Counted from the stretch's first letter, positions 47,292 through 57,427 are shown. The stretch: DNA of 64,000 nucleotides from Cytophagales bacterium (GCA_030446715.1 JAUJMU010000013.1:141002-205001), one strand, 5' to 3'. Translations and numbers: made by a program. The notes: generated from the letters alone by a model not told the origin.

Positions 47292-48371
47292 TCAGTAACG
47301 CATCGCTGACTGTATCATTACAAATTCATGAATATTGGTCATGTCAATCACGCCCCGGAGCTTGTTGTTTTCGACCACGGGATAAAAGGCATTTTTGCGC
47401 TGCTGTGAAATGGCGTACGCATTGGTGAGTTTGTCATTGATATCCAGCTGCCCGAATTCGCGCATCATCACCTCGCTTACGGGGGTTTCGGTAAGATTTT
47501 CTTTCAGAGAATTGATAATCAGGGCGCGGGTCATGATGCCGACCGCCTCATCGTTTTCGACCACAATCAGGTCCTGATCGGAGCCGGCCAGCAACCGGTC
47601 GGCAGCTACGCGTACGGTATCCTGCGGCGAAAGGGTCAGAAAATTGGTCATCATCGCTTCCCGCACGGTATGGCCTTTGAGGAACTCAAGCTGCTGCACC
47701 ACTACATTTTCCGACTGGGCCCCGAAGAAGATAAAAATACCGATCAGCACCAGCATCGGGTTGCCAAAAAGGCCCCACACCACAAAACCGACCGCCAGCA
47801 GTTGCCCAAGGCTGGAGGCAATCTGCGTAGCCCGGATCCGGCCGAGGCGCAGGGCGAGCAAAGCCCGCAACACCCGGCCCCCATCCATCGGAAAAGCCGG
47901 AATAAGATTGAAAACCACCAGCAGCGCATTGGCAAAAAGCAGAGAAGCCAGAAAACCGCCAACTGTAACCACGCTCAATGCATCGGGGTCCGGCACCAGA
48001 TTGGCGGCCGGCGTCACAATCAGCAGCAGCAGGGCAATGGCCACATTCACCGCCGGGCCGGCAAGGGCAACCCACAGCTCCTGCTTCGGATCGTCGGGGA
48101 TACGCTCCAGACTGGCAATGCCGCCGATGGGCAGCAGGGTGATCTTTCTGGTGCCGATCCCGTACCGGCGGGCCGTAAGGGCGTGGCCCAGTTCGTGCAG
48201 CACCACGCACCCGAAGATCGCCAGTACAAAGGTTACGTTCATCAGTACATCGGCAGTGTTGCCGCCGCGGCTCAGCTGCGAAAGCACGATCCAGCCAATC
48301 AGCAGCAGGAAGGTCCAGTGCACCAGTAATCTGATCCCGGCAATGCGGCCGAGGGAAAAAGATGCTCTCAT
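47292..48371 (-). CDS. Site-2 protease family zinc metalloprotease with CBS pair
   Basis: The 359-residue protein has about six membrane segments with the zinc motif HELGH (59-63) and the second ligand motif NLIPAFPMDGG (155-165). Two CBS domains follow (about 235-355, with EAMMTNFLTLSPQDT and VSEVMMREFG). This is the M50B rhomboid-unrelated intramembrane protease type, like SpoIVFB and Rip3. The CBS pair probably binds nucleotides and regulates activity. The substrate, perhaps an anti-sigma factor, is unknown. Confidence 0.92.
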   Translation of the reverse strand: MRASFSLGRIAGIRLLVHWTFLLLIGWIVLSQLSRGGNTADVLMNVTFVLAIFGCVVLHELGHALTARRYGIGTRKITLLPIGGIASLERIPDDPKQELWVALAGPAVNVAIALLLLIVTPAANLVPDPDALSVVTVGGFLASLLFANALLVVFNLIPAFPMDGGRVLRALLALRLGRIRATQIASSLGQLLAVGFVVWGLFGNPMLVLIGIFIFFGAQSENVVVQQLEFLKGHTVREAMMTNFLTLSPQDTVRVAADRLLAGSDQDLIVVENDEAVGIMTRALIINSLKENLTETPVSEVMMREFGQLDINDKLTNAYAISQQRKNAFYPVVENNKLRGVIDMTNIHEFVMIQSAMRY

Positions 48372-48656
48372 AGCGTTATGATATTTAAAAATATAGCTAT
48401 CCGATTGATCAGGATACCGTTTTAACCTGATACTTTATTGAATTATTATAACCATTCAGAACCTCACCGTTAGTCCATATTCCATGAAAGGGGAAAAATT
48501 TCTGCCAGCCCTGAAGTGAAAGGCCGGAGTATGGGTGTTTAACGGAAACAATTCTGCTATTTATGACTACCCCTCATTCAATCTATTACTGTTTTCCGGC
48601 AAAAAAGTTAGAAAACAGGTATATATACTTTCCCGGCAATTAACCCGCAGAAGCTG

Positions 48657-48686
48657 TTGCGTTTAGAAAATCTCCCGTTATTTTTG
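48657..48686 (+). promoter_or_regulatory. Bacteroidetes-type promoter of the arginine cluster
   Basis: TTG (48657-48659), a 19-bp spacer and an exact TAnnTTTG (TATTTTTG, 48679-48686) lie 34 bp before the argF' start. Confidence 0.6.
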
Positions 48687-48720
48687 CCGGCTCTGTTTTA
48701 CCTCAATCCACCCACCGAAA

Positions 48721-49668
48721 TTGAAACAGTTTCTTTCCGTTCACGACGCACCCGACCTGCCGGCGCTGGTAGCCGAAGGGCTGGTCTGCAAAAAAAACCC
48801 CTTTGCCCGCAAGCAACTGGGCATTGATAAAACCCTGGGGCTTCTGTTTTTCAACGCCAGTCTGCGGACGAGGCTCAGCACCCAGCGGGCAGCCCAGAAC
48901 CTGGGCATGGACGTGATTGTGATGAATGTGTCGCAGGACAGCTGGGGGCTGGAAATGCTCGATGGAGCGGTAATGGACGGTGACAAGGCCGAACACGTGA
49001 AGGAAGCCGCCGCGGTGGTCGGGCAGTACTGCGATATCATCGGGGTACGGTCTTTTCCGGGCCTCGCCGACCGGGACCTGGATTACCGCGATGAAGTGAT
49101 CGGGCAGTTTGTCCGCTACGCCGGGGTGCCGGTCATCAGTCTGGAATCCGCCATCCGGCACCCGCTGCAATCGCTGACCGACCTGATCACGATTGAAGAA
49201 TATAAAAAAACAGCCCGTCCGAAGGTGGTACTTACCTGGGCACCGCACGTGAAGGCATTACCCCAGGCGGTACCCAACTCCTTTGCCGAATGGATGAACC
49301 GCGCCGACGTGGATTTTGTGATCACGCACCCCGGGGGATACGAACTGGACAAGCAGTTTGCGGGGGATGCCCGGGTGACGCACAATCAGCGGGAAGCCTT
49401 CGAAGGTGCAGATTTCATATATGCCAAAAACTGGTCCTCTTTTACCCAATACGGTCAGATCCTTTCCCGGGACCGCAACTGGACCGTGAATGCCGAAAAG
49501 ATGAAGCTGACCAACGGCGCAAAGTTCATGCACTGCCTGCCCGTACGCCGTAATGTAGTCGTGATGGACGAAGTACTCGACAGCCCTGACTCCATTGTTA
49601 TCCAGGAAGCCGGCAACCGCGTCTGGGCCGCCCAGGTCGTGCTGAAGCGGATGCTGGAAGCTTTATAA
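48721..49668 (+). CDS. argF': N-succinyl/N-acetylornithine carbamoyltransferase (ArgF')
   Basis: The 315-residue enzyme starts at a TTG (MKQFLSVHDAPDLPAL is the family start, and no in-frame ATG fits). The carbamoyl-phosphate site SLRTR (47-51), RHPLQSLTDLITIEEY and HCLPVRRN are conserved. It transfers a carbamoyl group to an N-acylated ornithine, the arginine route used by Bacteroidetes. Bacteroides fragilis enzyme has Pro90, which selects succinylornithine, and acetylornithine enzymes have Glu there; this protein has Ala90 (DGDKAEH). The acyl group used is therefore open, though overall similarity is to the succinyl type. Confidence 0.92.
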   Translation: MKQFLSVHDAPDLPALVAEGLVCKKNPFARKQLGIDKTLGLLFFNASLRTRLSTQRAAQNLGMDVIVMNVSQDSWGLEMLDGAVMDGDKAEHVKEAAAVVGQYCDIIGVRSFPGLADRDLDYRDEVIGQFVRYAGVPVISLESAIRHPLQSLTDLITIEEYKKTARPKVVLTWAPHVKALPQAVPNSFAEWMNRADVDFVITHPGGYELDKQFAGDARVTHNQREAFEGADFIYAKNWSSFTQYGQILSRDRNWTVNAEKMKLTNGAKFMHCLPVRRNVVVMDEVLDSPDSIVIQEAGNRVWAAQVVLKRMLEAL

Positions 49669-49670
49669 TA

Positions 49671-49698
49671 GTCGTAAGTCGCCAGTCGTAAGTGCTGA
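49671..49698. repeat. 7-bp-period repeat after argF'
   Basis: The units GTCGTAA, GTCGCCA, GTCGTAA and GTGCTGA start 2 bp after the argF' stop. Confidence 0.65.
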
Positions 49699-49807
49699 TC
49701 TGGGAGTGGGCATTGGCAGTGGGCTGACGCCGGTGGCCATTCACGATCAATCCCTTACGACTTGCGGCTGGTACAGACGCCATGCATGGCGTCTCTAACT
49801 ATAAAAC

Positions 49808-50599
49808 ATGGAAAAACTCTTTGTTATAAAAATCGGTGGCAACGTCATTGACGATGCCGCGGCTACCGGCCACTTTCTGAAAGGGTTTGCAGCTCTGGCA
49901 GGCAGAAAGATTCTGGTACACGGTGGCGGCAAGGCAGCCACCCGGATGGCGGCCCGGCTCGGCGTCCAGACGCAGATGGTGGAAGGGCGCCGCATCACCG
50001 ACCTGCCTATGCTCGAAGTGGTGACCATGGTTTACGGCGGGCTGGTCAATAAGAACCTGGTTGCCCGGCTCCAGGCGGAAGGCTGCAACGCCATTGGTCT
50101 TACCGGTGCCGACGCGGGCAGCATACTGGCCAGGAAGCGTGAAGGCTGGGCAGTAGACTACGGCTACGCCGGCGACATCGTGCGGGTGAACGGAGAGATT
50201 CTGCTAAAGTTGCTGGAAACAGGGCTGGTGCCGGTTTTTGCCCCGCTTACGGCCGACGATCAGGGACAACTGCTCAATACCAACGCCGATACCATGGCAT
50301 CCGTGCTGGCTACGGCACTGGCCCCTTTTTACGAAGTTTCGCTGGTGTATTGCTTTGAGAAGAAAGGCGTGTTGGCTGACCCCGAAGACGATGAATCAGC
50401 CATTCCGCACATCACGCACGGGAAATACGGCGAGTTAAAGGCCGGCGGCGTTGTTTCTAAGGGAATGATTCCTAAATTAGACAATGCTTTCGCCGCCCTT
50501 GAGCAGAAAGTTGCCCAGGTAATCATTTGCCAGGCCGGCGCGTTGGGCACCCTTTCGTCAGGAATTGCCCTTTCCGGAACCAGACTTACCCTTTCATGA
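49808..50599 (+). CDS. argB: Acetylglutamate (N-acylglutamate) kinase
   Basis: The 263-residue amino-acid kinase has Lys8 in VIKIGGN, the glycine loop VHGGGKAATRMA (37-48) and the nucleotide site LLNTNADTMASVLA. It phosphorylates N-acetyl- or N-succinylglutamate in arginine synthesis. The stop overlaps the start of the next gene (ATGA), so the two are translationally coupled. It follows argF' by 139 bp. Confidence 0.94.
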   Translation: MEKLFVIKIGGNVIDDAAATGHFLKGFAALAGRKILVHGGGKAATRMAARLGVQTQMVEGRRITDLPMLEVVTMVYGGLVNKNLVARLQAEGCNAIGLTGADAGSILARKREGWAVDYGYAGDIVRVNGEILLKLLETGLVPVFAPLTADDQGQLLNTNADTMASVLATALAPFYEVSLVYCFEKKGVLADPEDDESAIPHITHGKYGELKAGGVVSKGMIPKLDNAFAALEQKVAQVIICQAGALGTLSSGIALSGTRLTLS

Positions 50600-51672
50600 T
50601 TGTTCAGACGCGAGACTTAACCGCCCAGGCCATTGCCCTGCTGAAGGAACTGATTGCCATTCCCTCCTTTTCCCGGCAGGAAGACAAAACAGCCGATTGC
50701 ATCGAAGCGTTTTTGGGACAAAAGGAAATTCCCTGCCAGCGTCTGAAGAACAACATCTGGGCTATCAATCAGTACTTCCATCCCGACAAGCCTACGGTTC
50801 TTCTCAACTCCCACCACGATACGGTGAAGCCCAATCCCTCCTGGACGCTGGATCCCTTTCAGCCACTGGTAAATGAAGGAAAGCTGTACGGATTGGGCAG
50901 CAACGATGCCGGTGGTTGCCTCGTTTCGCTGATTGCCACTTTCTGCCACTACTACGACCAGCCGGACCTGGCCTACAATGTCGTAATGGCAGCTACTGCC
51001 GAAGAAGAAATCTCCGGAACGGATGGGCTGGAGATGGTCCTTCCCCACCTGCCCCCGGTTGACTTTGCGGTAGTGGGTGAACCTACGCAGATGAACATGG
51101 CCATTGCCGAAAAAGGCCTGATGGTGATTGACTGCACCGCCCGCGGCAAGGCAGGCCACGCCGCCCGGGAGGAAGGCGAAAATGCCATTTACAAAGCCAT
51201 TGAAGATATAAAATGGATTACAGCTTACCGGTTTCCGGAGGTTTCCGAAACACTGGGACCGGTAAAAATGTCGGTTACGATTATCAATGCGGGCAGTCAG
51301 CACAACGTGGTTCCCGACGCCTGCACCTTCACCATTGACGTACGCACCACCGACAAGTACACCAACGGGGAGGTGCTGGCGGTACTGCAGCAAAATCTGA
51401 AATCCGAAGTAAAGCCCCGTTCGGTCAGGCTTACGCCTTCCAGCATTTCGCCCGGTCACCCGATTGTGCAGGCCGGCATGTCGATGGGTTTGCAGACGTA
51501 CGGCTCCCCTACCACTTCTGATCAGGCACTGCTGCGCTGTCCTTCTCTGAAGATGGGCCCCGGTGACTCGGCCCGGTCGCATACGGCCAACGAATACATC
51601 CACCTTTCCGAAATTGAGCATGGCATCCGGACATACACTGAGGTGCTGGGCAGAGTGATTCTGCCCGGATAA
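50596..51672 (+). CDS. argE: M20-family N-acylornithine deacylase (ArgE-like)
   Basis: The start is at 50596 (MIVQTRDLTAQAIALLKELI), overlapping the argB stop by 4 bp. The 358-residue dinuclear zinc hydrolase has His73 and Asp75 in NSHHDTV, Asp104 in SNDAGG, and the Glu pair of ATAEEEISG (136-138). It removes the acyl group from acylornithine or acylcitrulline, the last deacylation in this arginine route. Neighbours support this over a general peptidase role. Confidence 0.9.
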   Translation: MIVQTRDLTAQAIALLKELIAIPSFSRQEDKTADCIEAFLGQKEIPCQRLKNNIWAINQYFHPDKPTVLLNSHHDTVKPNPSWTLDPFQPLVNEGKLYGLGSNDAGGCLVSLIATFCHYYDQPDLAYNVVMAATAEEEISGTDGLEMVLPHLPPVDFAVVGEPTQMNMAIAEKGLMVIDCTARGKAGHAAREEGENAIYKAIEDIKWITAYRFPEVSETLGPVKMSVTIINAGSQHNVVPDACTFTIDVRTTDKYTNGEVLAVLQQNLKSEVKPRSVRLTPSSISPGHPIVQAGMSMGLQTYGSPTTSDQALLRCPSLKMGPGDSARSHTANEYIHLSEIEHGIRTYTEVLGRVILPG

Positions 51673-51803
51673 TCTCAATATCATTTCTCGCAGATCATCG
51701 CTGATTGAACTACAGATTTCAGCTGATTAAGCTTCTGCGAATAGCTGCGCACTTATCTGCGAAAATCTGCGGGAAATCCTGTCTGCGGGAACCCTGCAAA
51801 TCC

Positions 51804-52242
51804 TTACCGGTTATCCTTTTTGTTGCCGATATTGCGGATATTCAGCTGGTCTGCGGGGATCAATACCTTATCAATCACGTAAATCACGCCATTGGAGGCC
51901 TGCATTCCCGGCTGCCTGATTTCGCCGCCATTTACCCGTACCCGGTTATTAACCTTCACCACCGACAGCTGGGCCGTTTCTACGGTTTTCAGCACCCTGG
52001 TATTTTGTAACTGCGCTGCCGTTACCCGTGTCTACCAGCACCACCTCACCGGCACCGTTGGTAATGGTCACTTTTACGGTACCGGCAGTAGCAGTTTTGT
52101 ATATCAGATTATAGACCCCATTGCGGGTAGTCGTTTCTACATTCGCTTTGGCTGATCCTTTTATGCCATCATTTACACCTGAAGCTAAAACGTCGGCACC
52201 CATCACCATGAGGAGCGCCGCTGAGATAATTACTTTTTTCAT
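51804..52242 (-). pseudogene. Chimeric or frameshifted secreted protein with fasciclin C-terminus
   Basis: The frame starting at 52242 encodes a signal peptide (MKKVIISAALLMVMGADVLA) and a short beta-rich stretch (KVTITNGAGEVVLVD) seen in small Cytophagales exported proteins. Near 52000-52020 the coherent sequence switches to another frame that gives the last third of a fasciclin domain (NGGEIRQPGMQASNGVIYVI, then DKVLIP). The fasciclin N-terminus is missing. It is either two genes fused by deletion or one damaged gene. Confidence 0.6.
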
Positions 52243-52932
52243 AACCTGCTGATTCGATTAAGTTTGAGAATGAGGCAAAACTATCAGCCACCGGTATATA
52301 AAAAAAGTATAAAATCGATCAAACCAGAGCGTTGTAGCTAATCATCCGGAAGGCAAGAATTCATCTGGAAAAGTGCAATTACAAAAAGAGGATTATGCAA
52401 TTTTGTATACTGTAATTCTTCTATTCATCAGGTAAGCAAGCGGTAAAAAAATGCCTTTAACAGAAACAATGAGGCCTGCCGGCACAATTCCAGACATCTT
52501 TTCAGCCAGCAATCTCCTGATATAAGACAACCCAATAATGACAATATTCATATTTGACCTCAAAAATTATCCTTTCCCGCTTTAATCGTTGGACTTTCTG
52601 AAGTCTCAACAATGTAATTTAATATTAAAATAATCACAATCTTCCCTTGTCTGCCATGTAATAAATACCGGACAACTTCAGGAAAACGTTTCTGTCGTCA
52701 AAGAGGCATAGGCCCTTAAAACAACATGTCATATTTAATCAATATTTGTCATATTTTTGGACAGTTTACACGCGCTTGCCACTCCTCGCAAATTTACCCT
52801 GTTCCGCTCATCCCCTTCAAAACGCTTCAGAAGGGGATACAGAACGCTGAAAATATAAAAAACAACGCCAAAAGGCCCTTAGTGTATTTGTAATATCTGC
52901 CTGCCACTGTGGTACTTTTCTCTGAAGGGCAA
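52243..52932. other. 690-bp AT-rich stretch without a gene
   Basis: I find no convincing coding region on either strand. The only structure I see is a 9-bp hairpin ATCCCCTTC/GAAGGGGAT at 52810-52838, about 95 bp beyond the stop of the minus-strand gene at 52933. Confidence 0.55.
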
Positions 52933-53547
52933 TCACCGGATCGTATCAAGCCAGCTGGCCGGCAGCTTGTCCAGATCCGAAGCTTCATCAATATCGGACA
53001 GCATAGGGAGTAAGCCGAAGGCAATGTCTGACTGGTTCAGTTCGCGGAGTGTTTCCGTCAGCAGCGAAGGACTACTCCATGGCTTTTCCCGGAATACTCC
53101 CTCCACCAGCCGGTTCATGCCAAGCAGATAGTAGCCGCCATCCACCGCCGGTCCTATGATCACCGGCACCGTCCGGAGCAGATGGAATGCTTCTTCTATA
53201 ACAGGCGCGGTGATCTCGGCGCAGTCACTGCCAATGATCACTACCGGCCCGCAGCCTTCCGAGAAGCCTTGCCGGAAAGCGTCCAGCATCCGGTCGCCAA
53301 GGTGCTCTCCCCGTTGCATGGCCGGCCGAAAACCAGCTTCCTGCCAGGGATCGGCGGTGGGCACGAAATCAGCATAGCAAACGCGCTTCCGGCACGGAAG
53401 CCCCTGCACAGTTTGAAGCGTATACTGAAGCAGCAGATTATAGACCTGCAGTGCCTTTTGGGGACCAATGGTACGGGCAAGCCGCGTCTTTACCTTGCCC
53501 AGGACCGGATTGCGGACAAATATCAGCAGCAAAGGAACGTCACTCAT
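52933..53547 (-). CDS. DUF2064 / TIGR04282-type glycosyltransferase
   Basis: The 204-residue protein has the family start VPLLLIFVRNPVLGKVKTRLA, a nucleotide-diphosphate-sugar fold, and GPVVIIGSDCAEITAPVIEEAF, then GPAVDGGYYLLGM. Relatives are annotated as arsenosugar-biosynthesis-type or general GT-A glycosyltransferases of unknown acceptor. It stands alone here, with long AT-rich gaps on both sides. Confidence 0.85.
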   Translation of the reverse strand: MSDVPLLLIFVRNPVLGKVKTRLARTIGPQKALQVYNLLLQYTLQTVQGLPCRKRVCYADFVPTADPWQEAGFRPAMQRGEHLGDRMLDAFRQGFSEGCGPVVIIGSDCAEITAPVIEEAFHLLRTVPVIIGPAVDGGYYLLGMNRLVEGVFREKPWSSPSLLTETLRELNQSDIAFGLLPMLSDIDEASDLDKLPASWLDTIR

Positions 53548-54137
53548 AATAACCCAGGAAATACAATTTGAACATTACTTATAAAAATATATAATTTTCC
53601 TCTAAGACCCCATGGTACAATTCTGTGGTTTGCTTATTTATAAGAATTTAATACCGCCATAATAATTTTTTTTGGTATAATATTTTGCATATAACAATAT
53701 TACTTCTTTAATTAGCTGAAGATTCGAGTTGCAAGCATTTCTGTACAAATACAAGTTGCCGGCAAAACAGCCCGGATCGGCCCGCGAACCATCCGGCTGG
53801 AAAATCAGCCAAACCTCTGCATAAACCTGTCTCCCTGGGATTGGTTTTATGTATTAATCATTGCAGGCCTGTTTCAAACTCAGGTAATTACTGATCTCCG
53901 GCGCACCATTCCGCACCGGGTCCTTTCCATTCAGCAGCTTAAAAAGACTTTCATTGTCCGGTGCCTCCCGCAGGCTGGCACTGGCGAAGCTATTGGCTTG
54001 ATTCTCTGCCACGGCCAGGCATTTCCAGCAGGAGCCTGACCCTGCCGCACGGGGGCTGGCATGCCTTTACCTGTTGATTCCGGCACTTGTCTCAATTTTC
54101 AAATGAAGGTGGTTCTGTTCTTTCCCTTACAAACAGC
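53548..54137. other. 590-bp upstream region of the SusC gene
   Basis: There is no credible gene. The left half is very AT-rich (for example around 53640-53720) and the right half returns to genome-like composition. It presumably holds the susC promoter, but I cannot point to a convincing -33/-7 pair. Confidence 0.5.
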
Positions 54138-57100
54138 ATGATGAAAAAAATACTATCCTTACTCCTTTTAACGGCCCTGGCAACAACGGTTTCATGGGCG
54201 CAGAGCCGTACCCTATCAGGCAAGGTACTTTCGGTGGAGGATAACCTGCCCCTCCCGGGTGTCAATGTAATGCTGCAAGGCACCACTACCGGCACCACCA
54301 CCGATGCTGACGGAGTCTACAAACTGAGCGTACCCGCCGCGGGTGGCACCATTATTTTCTCATTCATTGGTTTTACCGCCCAGGAAGCAGAAATCGGCAG
54401 CCGCGATGTAGTAGACATCAAACTGATCACGGACACCAAACAACTCTCCGAGGTAGTGGTGACTGCCCTCGGCATAGAACGGGAGAAGAAAGCCCTTGGC
54501 TACACCGTGCAGGAAATAAAAGGAAGCCAGTTGACCGAAACCCGTTCGGCCAACATCGCCAACAGCCTCAACGGCCGGATTGCCGGCGTCAGGGTCAATA
54601 CCAACGCCGGACCGGGTGCGGCTTCCACGATCCAGATCCGGGGATCGTCGTCCGTATCGGGCAACAACCAGCCTCTGATTGTGGTAGACGGCGTGCCCAT
54701 TGAACAAAGCTTCAATAAGCAATTCGGCTCCGGAATTTCCGAAATCGATCCGGACAATATCAAGGAAATGTCGGTACTGAAAGGCCCCAATGCCGCGGCG
54801 CTGTACGGGTCCAGGGCGACCAACGGGGTAATCCTGATCACCACCAAAAATGGCGCCGGCACCCAGGGCATCGGCGTGGAGGTAAACTCCAACGTTACCT
54901 TTGAACGGCCTTTCGCAGAGCCCCGGTTCCAGAATGTGTACGGCGGGGGCAACGGATACCGCACCTGGTACTCCGACGGCTGGAGCGGTGCCGTCACCGG
55001 CGACGCCATTGAACAGTACCGCGCCGCCTACGGGCCCACTGCTCCCTTATTTGGAACCGACGGCACCGATGAAAGCTGGGGCGCCCCGCTGGACGGCCGC
55101 CTGGTGCGGCACTGGTGGTCAGGTACCGATGTGGCTCCGCTTACCCCCCAGCCAGGTAACTGGAAGGAATTCTGGGAAACCGGCCGCACCGTCACCAACA
55201 GCGTCGCCATCTCGGGTGGCAACGATAAGGGCAACTTCCGCCTGTCCGTCGGCCGCCTGGACCAGCTGGGCGTAATGGCATTCAACGATTTCCACCGCAA
55301 CAACATCAAACTCAATACGGGCTATAATTTCACCGGTAAACTGAACGTAACCCTCTCCGGGGAATACATCAAGTCGGGCTCTGATAACCGCAGTTACGTA
55401 AGCGGGCAGGAATTTATCTGGTCGCACCGGCACATTTCCTGGGAGCAGCACAAGAACTGGCGCGACTATACCGGTACCCACAATCAGCGGGCTTTGCCGG
55501 GCCGGCCAGCCGACACCGACCCGCCCAACTGGCAGCACACCTTCTTTACCAATCCCTACTACCTGCAGGAAATGCTGCCGCTTTCCAACGAAAAAGACCG
55601 CCTGGTGGGCAATATTGCCGTCAACTACAAAATCTTACCCTTTCTGAGCCTGATGCTGCGGACTGGTACCGACCTGTGGACCGATACCCGGATCAACGTG
55701 CTGGCTTTTGAAAGAGTCCGCAACGGCAACCGTACCCCCGGCCGCTATTCCGAAGAAGTGCTGCGCCGGCAGGAATCCAATCACGACTTCATGTTCTCCT
55801 TCAATAAAGAAATCACCAAAGACTTCACCGTGACCGCCCAGGCCGGGGGTGCCAACCGGACCAACTACTACAAGCGGAACTTTACGTCGGTGGGCGAACT
55901 GGTGGTGGACGGTCTCTACAACCTCGGCAACTCGATTCCGAGCCTCAACCGGGCGGAGAGCATGATCGAAAAGCGGGAGGTACAGAGTCTGTTCGGCGCT
56001 ACCCAGCTTGCTTTCCGCAATGCGATCTTCCTTGACCTCACCGGCCGCAACGACTGGTCGAGTACCCTGCCATCCGACAACCGCTCCTACTTCTATCCTT
56101 CCGCGTCGCTGAGTACGGTGGTGACGGATCTGCTCAACCTGCAGAGCGGTCTTGTTTCTTTCGGAAAAGTACGGGCCAGCTGGGCACGGGTGGGCAGCGA
56201 TACCGATCCGTACCGCCTGCTGCAAACCTTCCGGGCGGCATCAGGTACACCAGCGTACGTAAGTTCGTGGAACGGCAATATGCCATCCTTCTTCGAAAAC
56301 ACCACCATTCCCAACACTGGCCTGAGACCCGAAATCACTACCAGTCAGGAATACGGTCTTGATCTGCGCTTTCTCAACAACCGCCTCGGCCTCGACGTCA
56401 CGTACTACGACCAGACCACCCGCGACCAGATCCTTGACGTGGAAATTTCGAAGTCTTCCGGCTACGACCGCCGCATCCTGAACGCTGGTAAGGTGACCAA
56501 CAAGGGCGTTGAGATTGTGCTGTCGGGCACACCGCTGAAACTCGCCAACGGCCTCACCTGGGACGTTGCCGTGAACTACGCCCGCAACCGCAACAAAGTT
56601 CTCGAACTGGCGGAAGGGCTTACAGCCTATCCACTCAACGAACGGCGCGGCCTTTTCTCCATGGCCAGCGTGGGTCAGTCCTACGGAGCATTGGTTGGCA
56701 TTGGCTTCCACGGCCTTTTCTCCATGGCCAGCGTGGGTCAGTCCTACGGAGCATTGGTTGGCATGGGCTTCCAGCGGGCTCCCGACGGGCAAATCCTTTA
56801 CCAGAACGGCCTGCCGGTCGTGGACGGAAAAACGCGGATTCTGGGCAACATCCAGCCTGACTGGATCGGTGGAATCTCCAACACAGTCAGTTTCAAGGGC
56901 TTTTCCGTCTTTGCCCTCATTGATGCCCGCATGGGCGGGGACATTTACGACGAAGGCACCGCCAATGCCCGCTGGACCGGCCAGTATGCCGAAACCGCAG
57001 TGGGCCGGGAAGAAGGCGTGATCGGACAGGGCGTAAGGAACATCGGCACGGCCGAATCGCCCCAGTACGTGCCCAACGACGTGATCGTGGATGCGGGTCA

Positions 57101-57395
57101 GTTTTACGGCTTCAACAACCCGCGCCGGTTTCACGAAGCAGCCATTTTCGATGCCAGTTTTGTCAAACTCCGCGAGGCTTCAATCGGCTACACTTTCCCG
57201 TCGGCCCTGTTTGCCAAAACATTCATCAAAAACGCAAAAGTATCGGTGGTCGGCCGCAACCTGGCGATTCTGTTCCGGAACCATCCCCACCAGGACCCCG
57301 AAATTGATGCCAATGGCGGCAATAAGCAGGGCTTCGGCTACGGTGAACTTCCCGCTACACGCAGCGTCGGTTTCAACGTAAACTTCGGGTTCTGA
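54138..57395 (+). CDS. SusC/RagA-family TonB-dependent outer-membrane transporter
   Basis: The start is taken at 54138 (MMKKILSLLLLTALATTVSWA, a signal peptide). A carboxypeptidase-regulatory-like domain follows (GKVLSVEDNLPLPGVNVMLQ), then the plug domain (SLNGRIAGVRVNTNAGPGA, then GVILITTKNG) and a large 22-strand barrel ending in SVGFNVNFGF. With the SusD-type lipoprotein downstream it imports glycans or peptides using TonB energy. A 63-bp tandem duplication at 56648-56773 repeats the 21-residue unit GLFSMASVGQSYGALVG plus four residues. Confidence 0.95.
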   Translation: MMKKILSLLLLTALATTVSWAQSRTLSGKVLSVEDNLPLPGVNVMLQGTTTGTTTDADGVYKLSVPAAGGTIIFSFIGFTAQEAEIGSRDVVDIKLITDTKQLSEVVVTALGIEREKKALGYTVQEIKGSQLTETRSANIANSLNGRIAGVRVNTNAGPGAASTIQIRGSSSVSGNNQPLIVVDGVPIEQSFNKQFGSGISEIDPDNIKEMSVLKGPNAAALYGSRATNGVILITTKNGAGTQGIGVEVNSNVTFERPFAEPRFQNVYGGGNGYRTWYSDGWSGAVTGDAIEQYRAAYGPTAPLFGTDGTDESWGAPLDGRLVRHWWSGTDVAPLTPQPGNWKEFWETGRTVTNSVAISGGNDKGNFRLSVGRLDQLGVMAFNDFHRNNIKLNTGYNFTGKLNVTLSGEYIKSGSDNRSYVSGQEFIWSHRHISWEQHKNWRDYTGTHNQRALPGRPADTDPPNWQHTFFTNPYYLQEMLPLSNEKDRLVGNIAVNYKILPFLSLMLRTGTDLWTDTRINVLAFERVRNGNRTPGRYSEEVLRRQESNHDFMFSFNKEITKDFTVTAQAGGANRTNYYKRNFTSVGELVVDGLYNLGNSIPSLNRAESMIEKREVQSLFGATQLAFRNAIFLDLTGRNDWSSTLPSDNRSYFYPSASLSTVVTDLLNLQSGLVSFGKVRASWARVGSDTDPYRLLQTFRAASGTPAYVSSWNGNMPSFFENTTIPNTGLRPEITTSQEYGLDLRFLNNRLGLDVTYYDQTTRDQILDVEISKSSGYDRRILNAGKVTNKGVEIVLSGTPLKLANGLTWDVAVNYARNRNKVLELAEGLTAYPLNERRGLFSMASVGQSYGALVGIGFHGLFSMASVGQSYGALVGMGFQRAPDGQILYQNGLPVVDGKTRILGNIQPDWIGGISNTVSFKGFSVFALIDARMGGDIYDEGTANARWTGQYAETAVGREEGVIGQGVRNIGTAESPQYVPNDVIVDAGQFYGFNNPRRFHEAAIFDASFVKLREASIGYTFPSALFAKTFIKNAKVSVVGRNLAILFRNHPHQDPEIDANGGNKQGFGYGELPATRSVGFNVNFGF
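56648..56773 (+). repeat. 63-bp in-frame tandem duplication inside SusC
   Basis: The second unit (56711-56773) is identical to the first (56648-56710) except for two bases near its end. It doubles a 21-residue segment that occurs once in ordinary SusC proteins (the VGQ..GALVG.GF motif). Confidence 0.9.
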
Positions 57396-57427
57396 CCTTC
57401 GTCAGTATCAGGATTTACCGGCTTATG

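Noticed and set aside
52810..52838. Terminator of the DUF2064 gene
   Set aside because: The hairpin is about 95 bp beyond the stop and has no T run on the minus strand.
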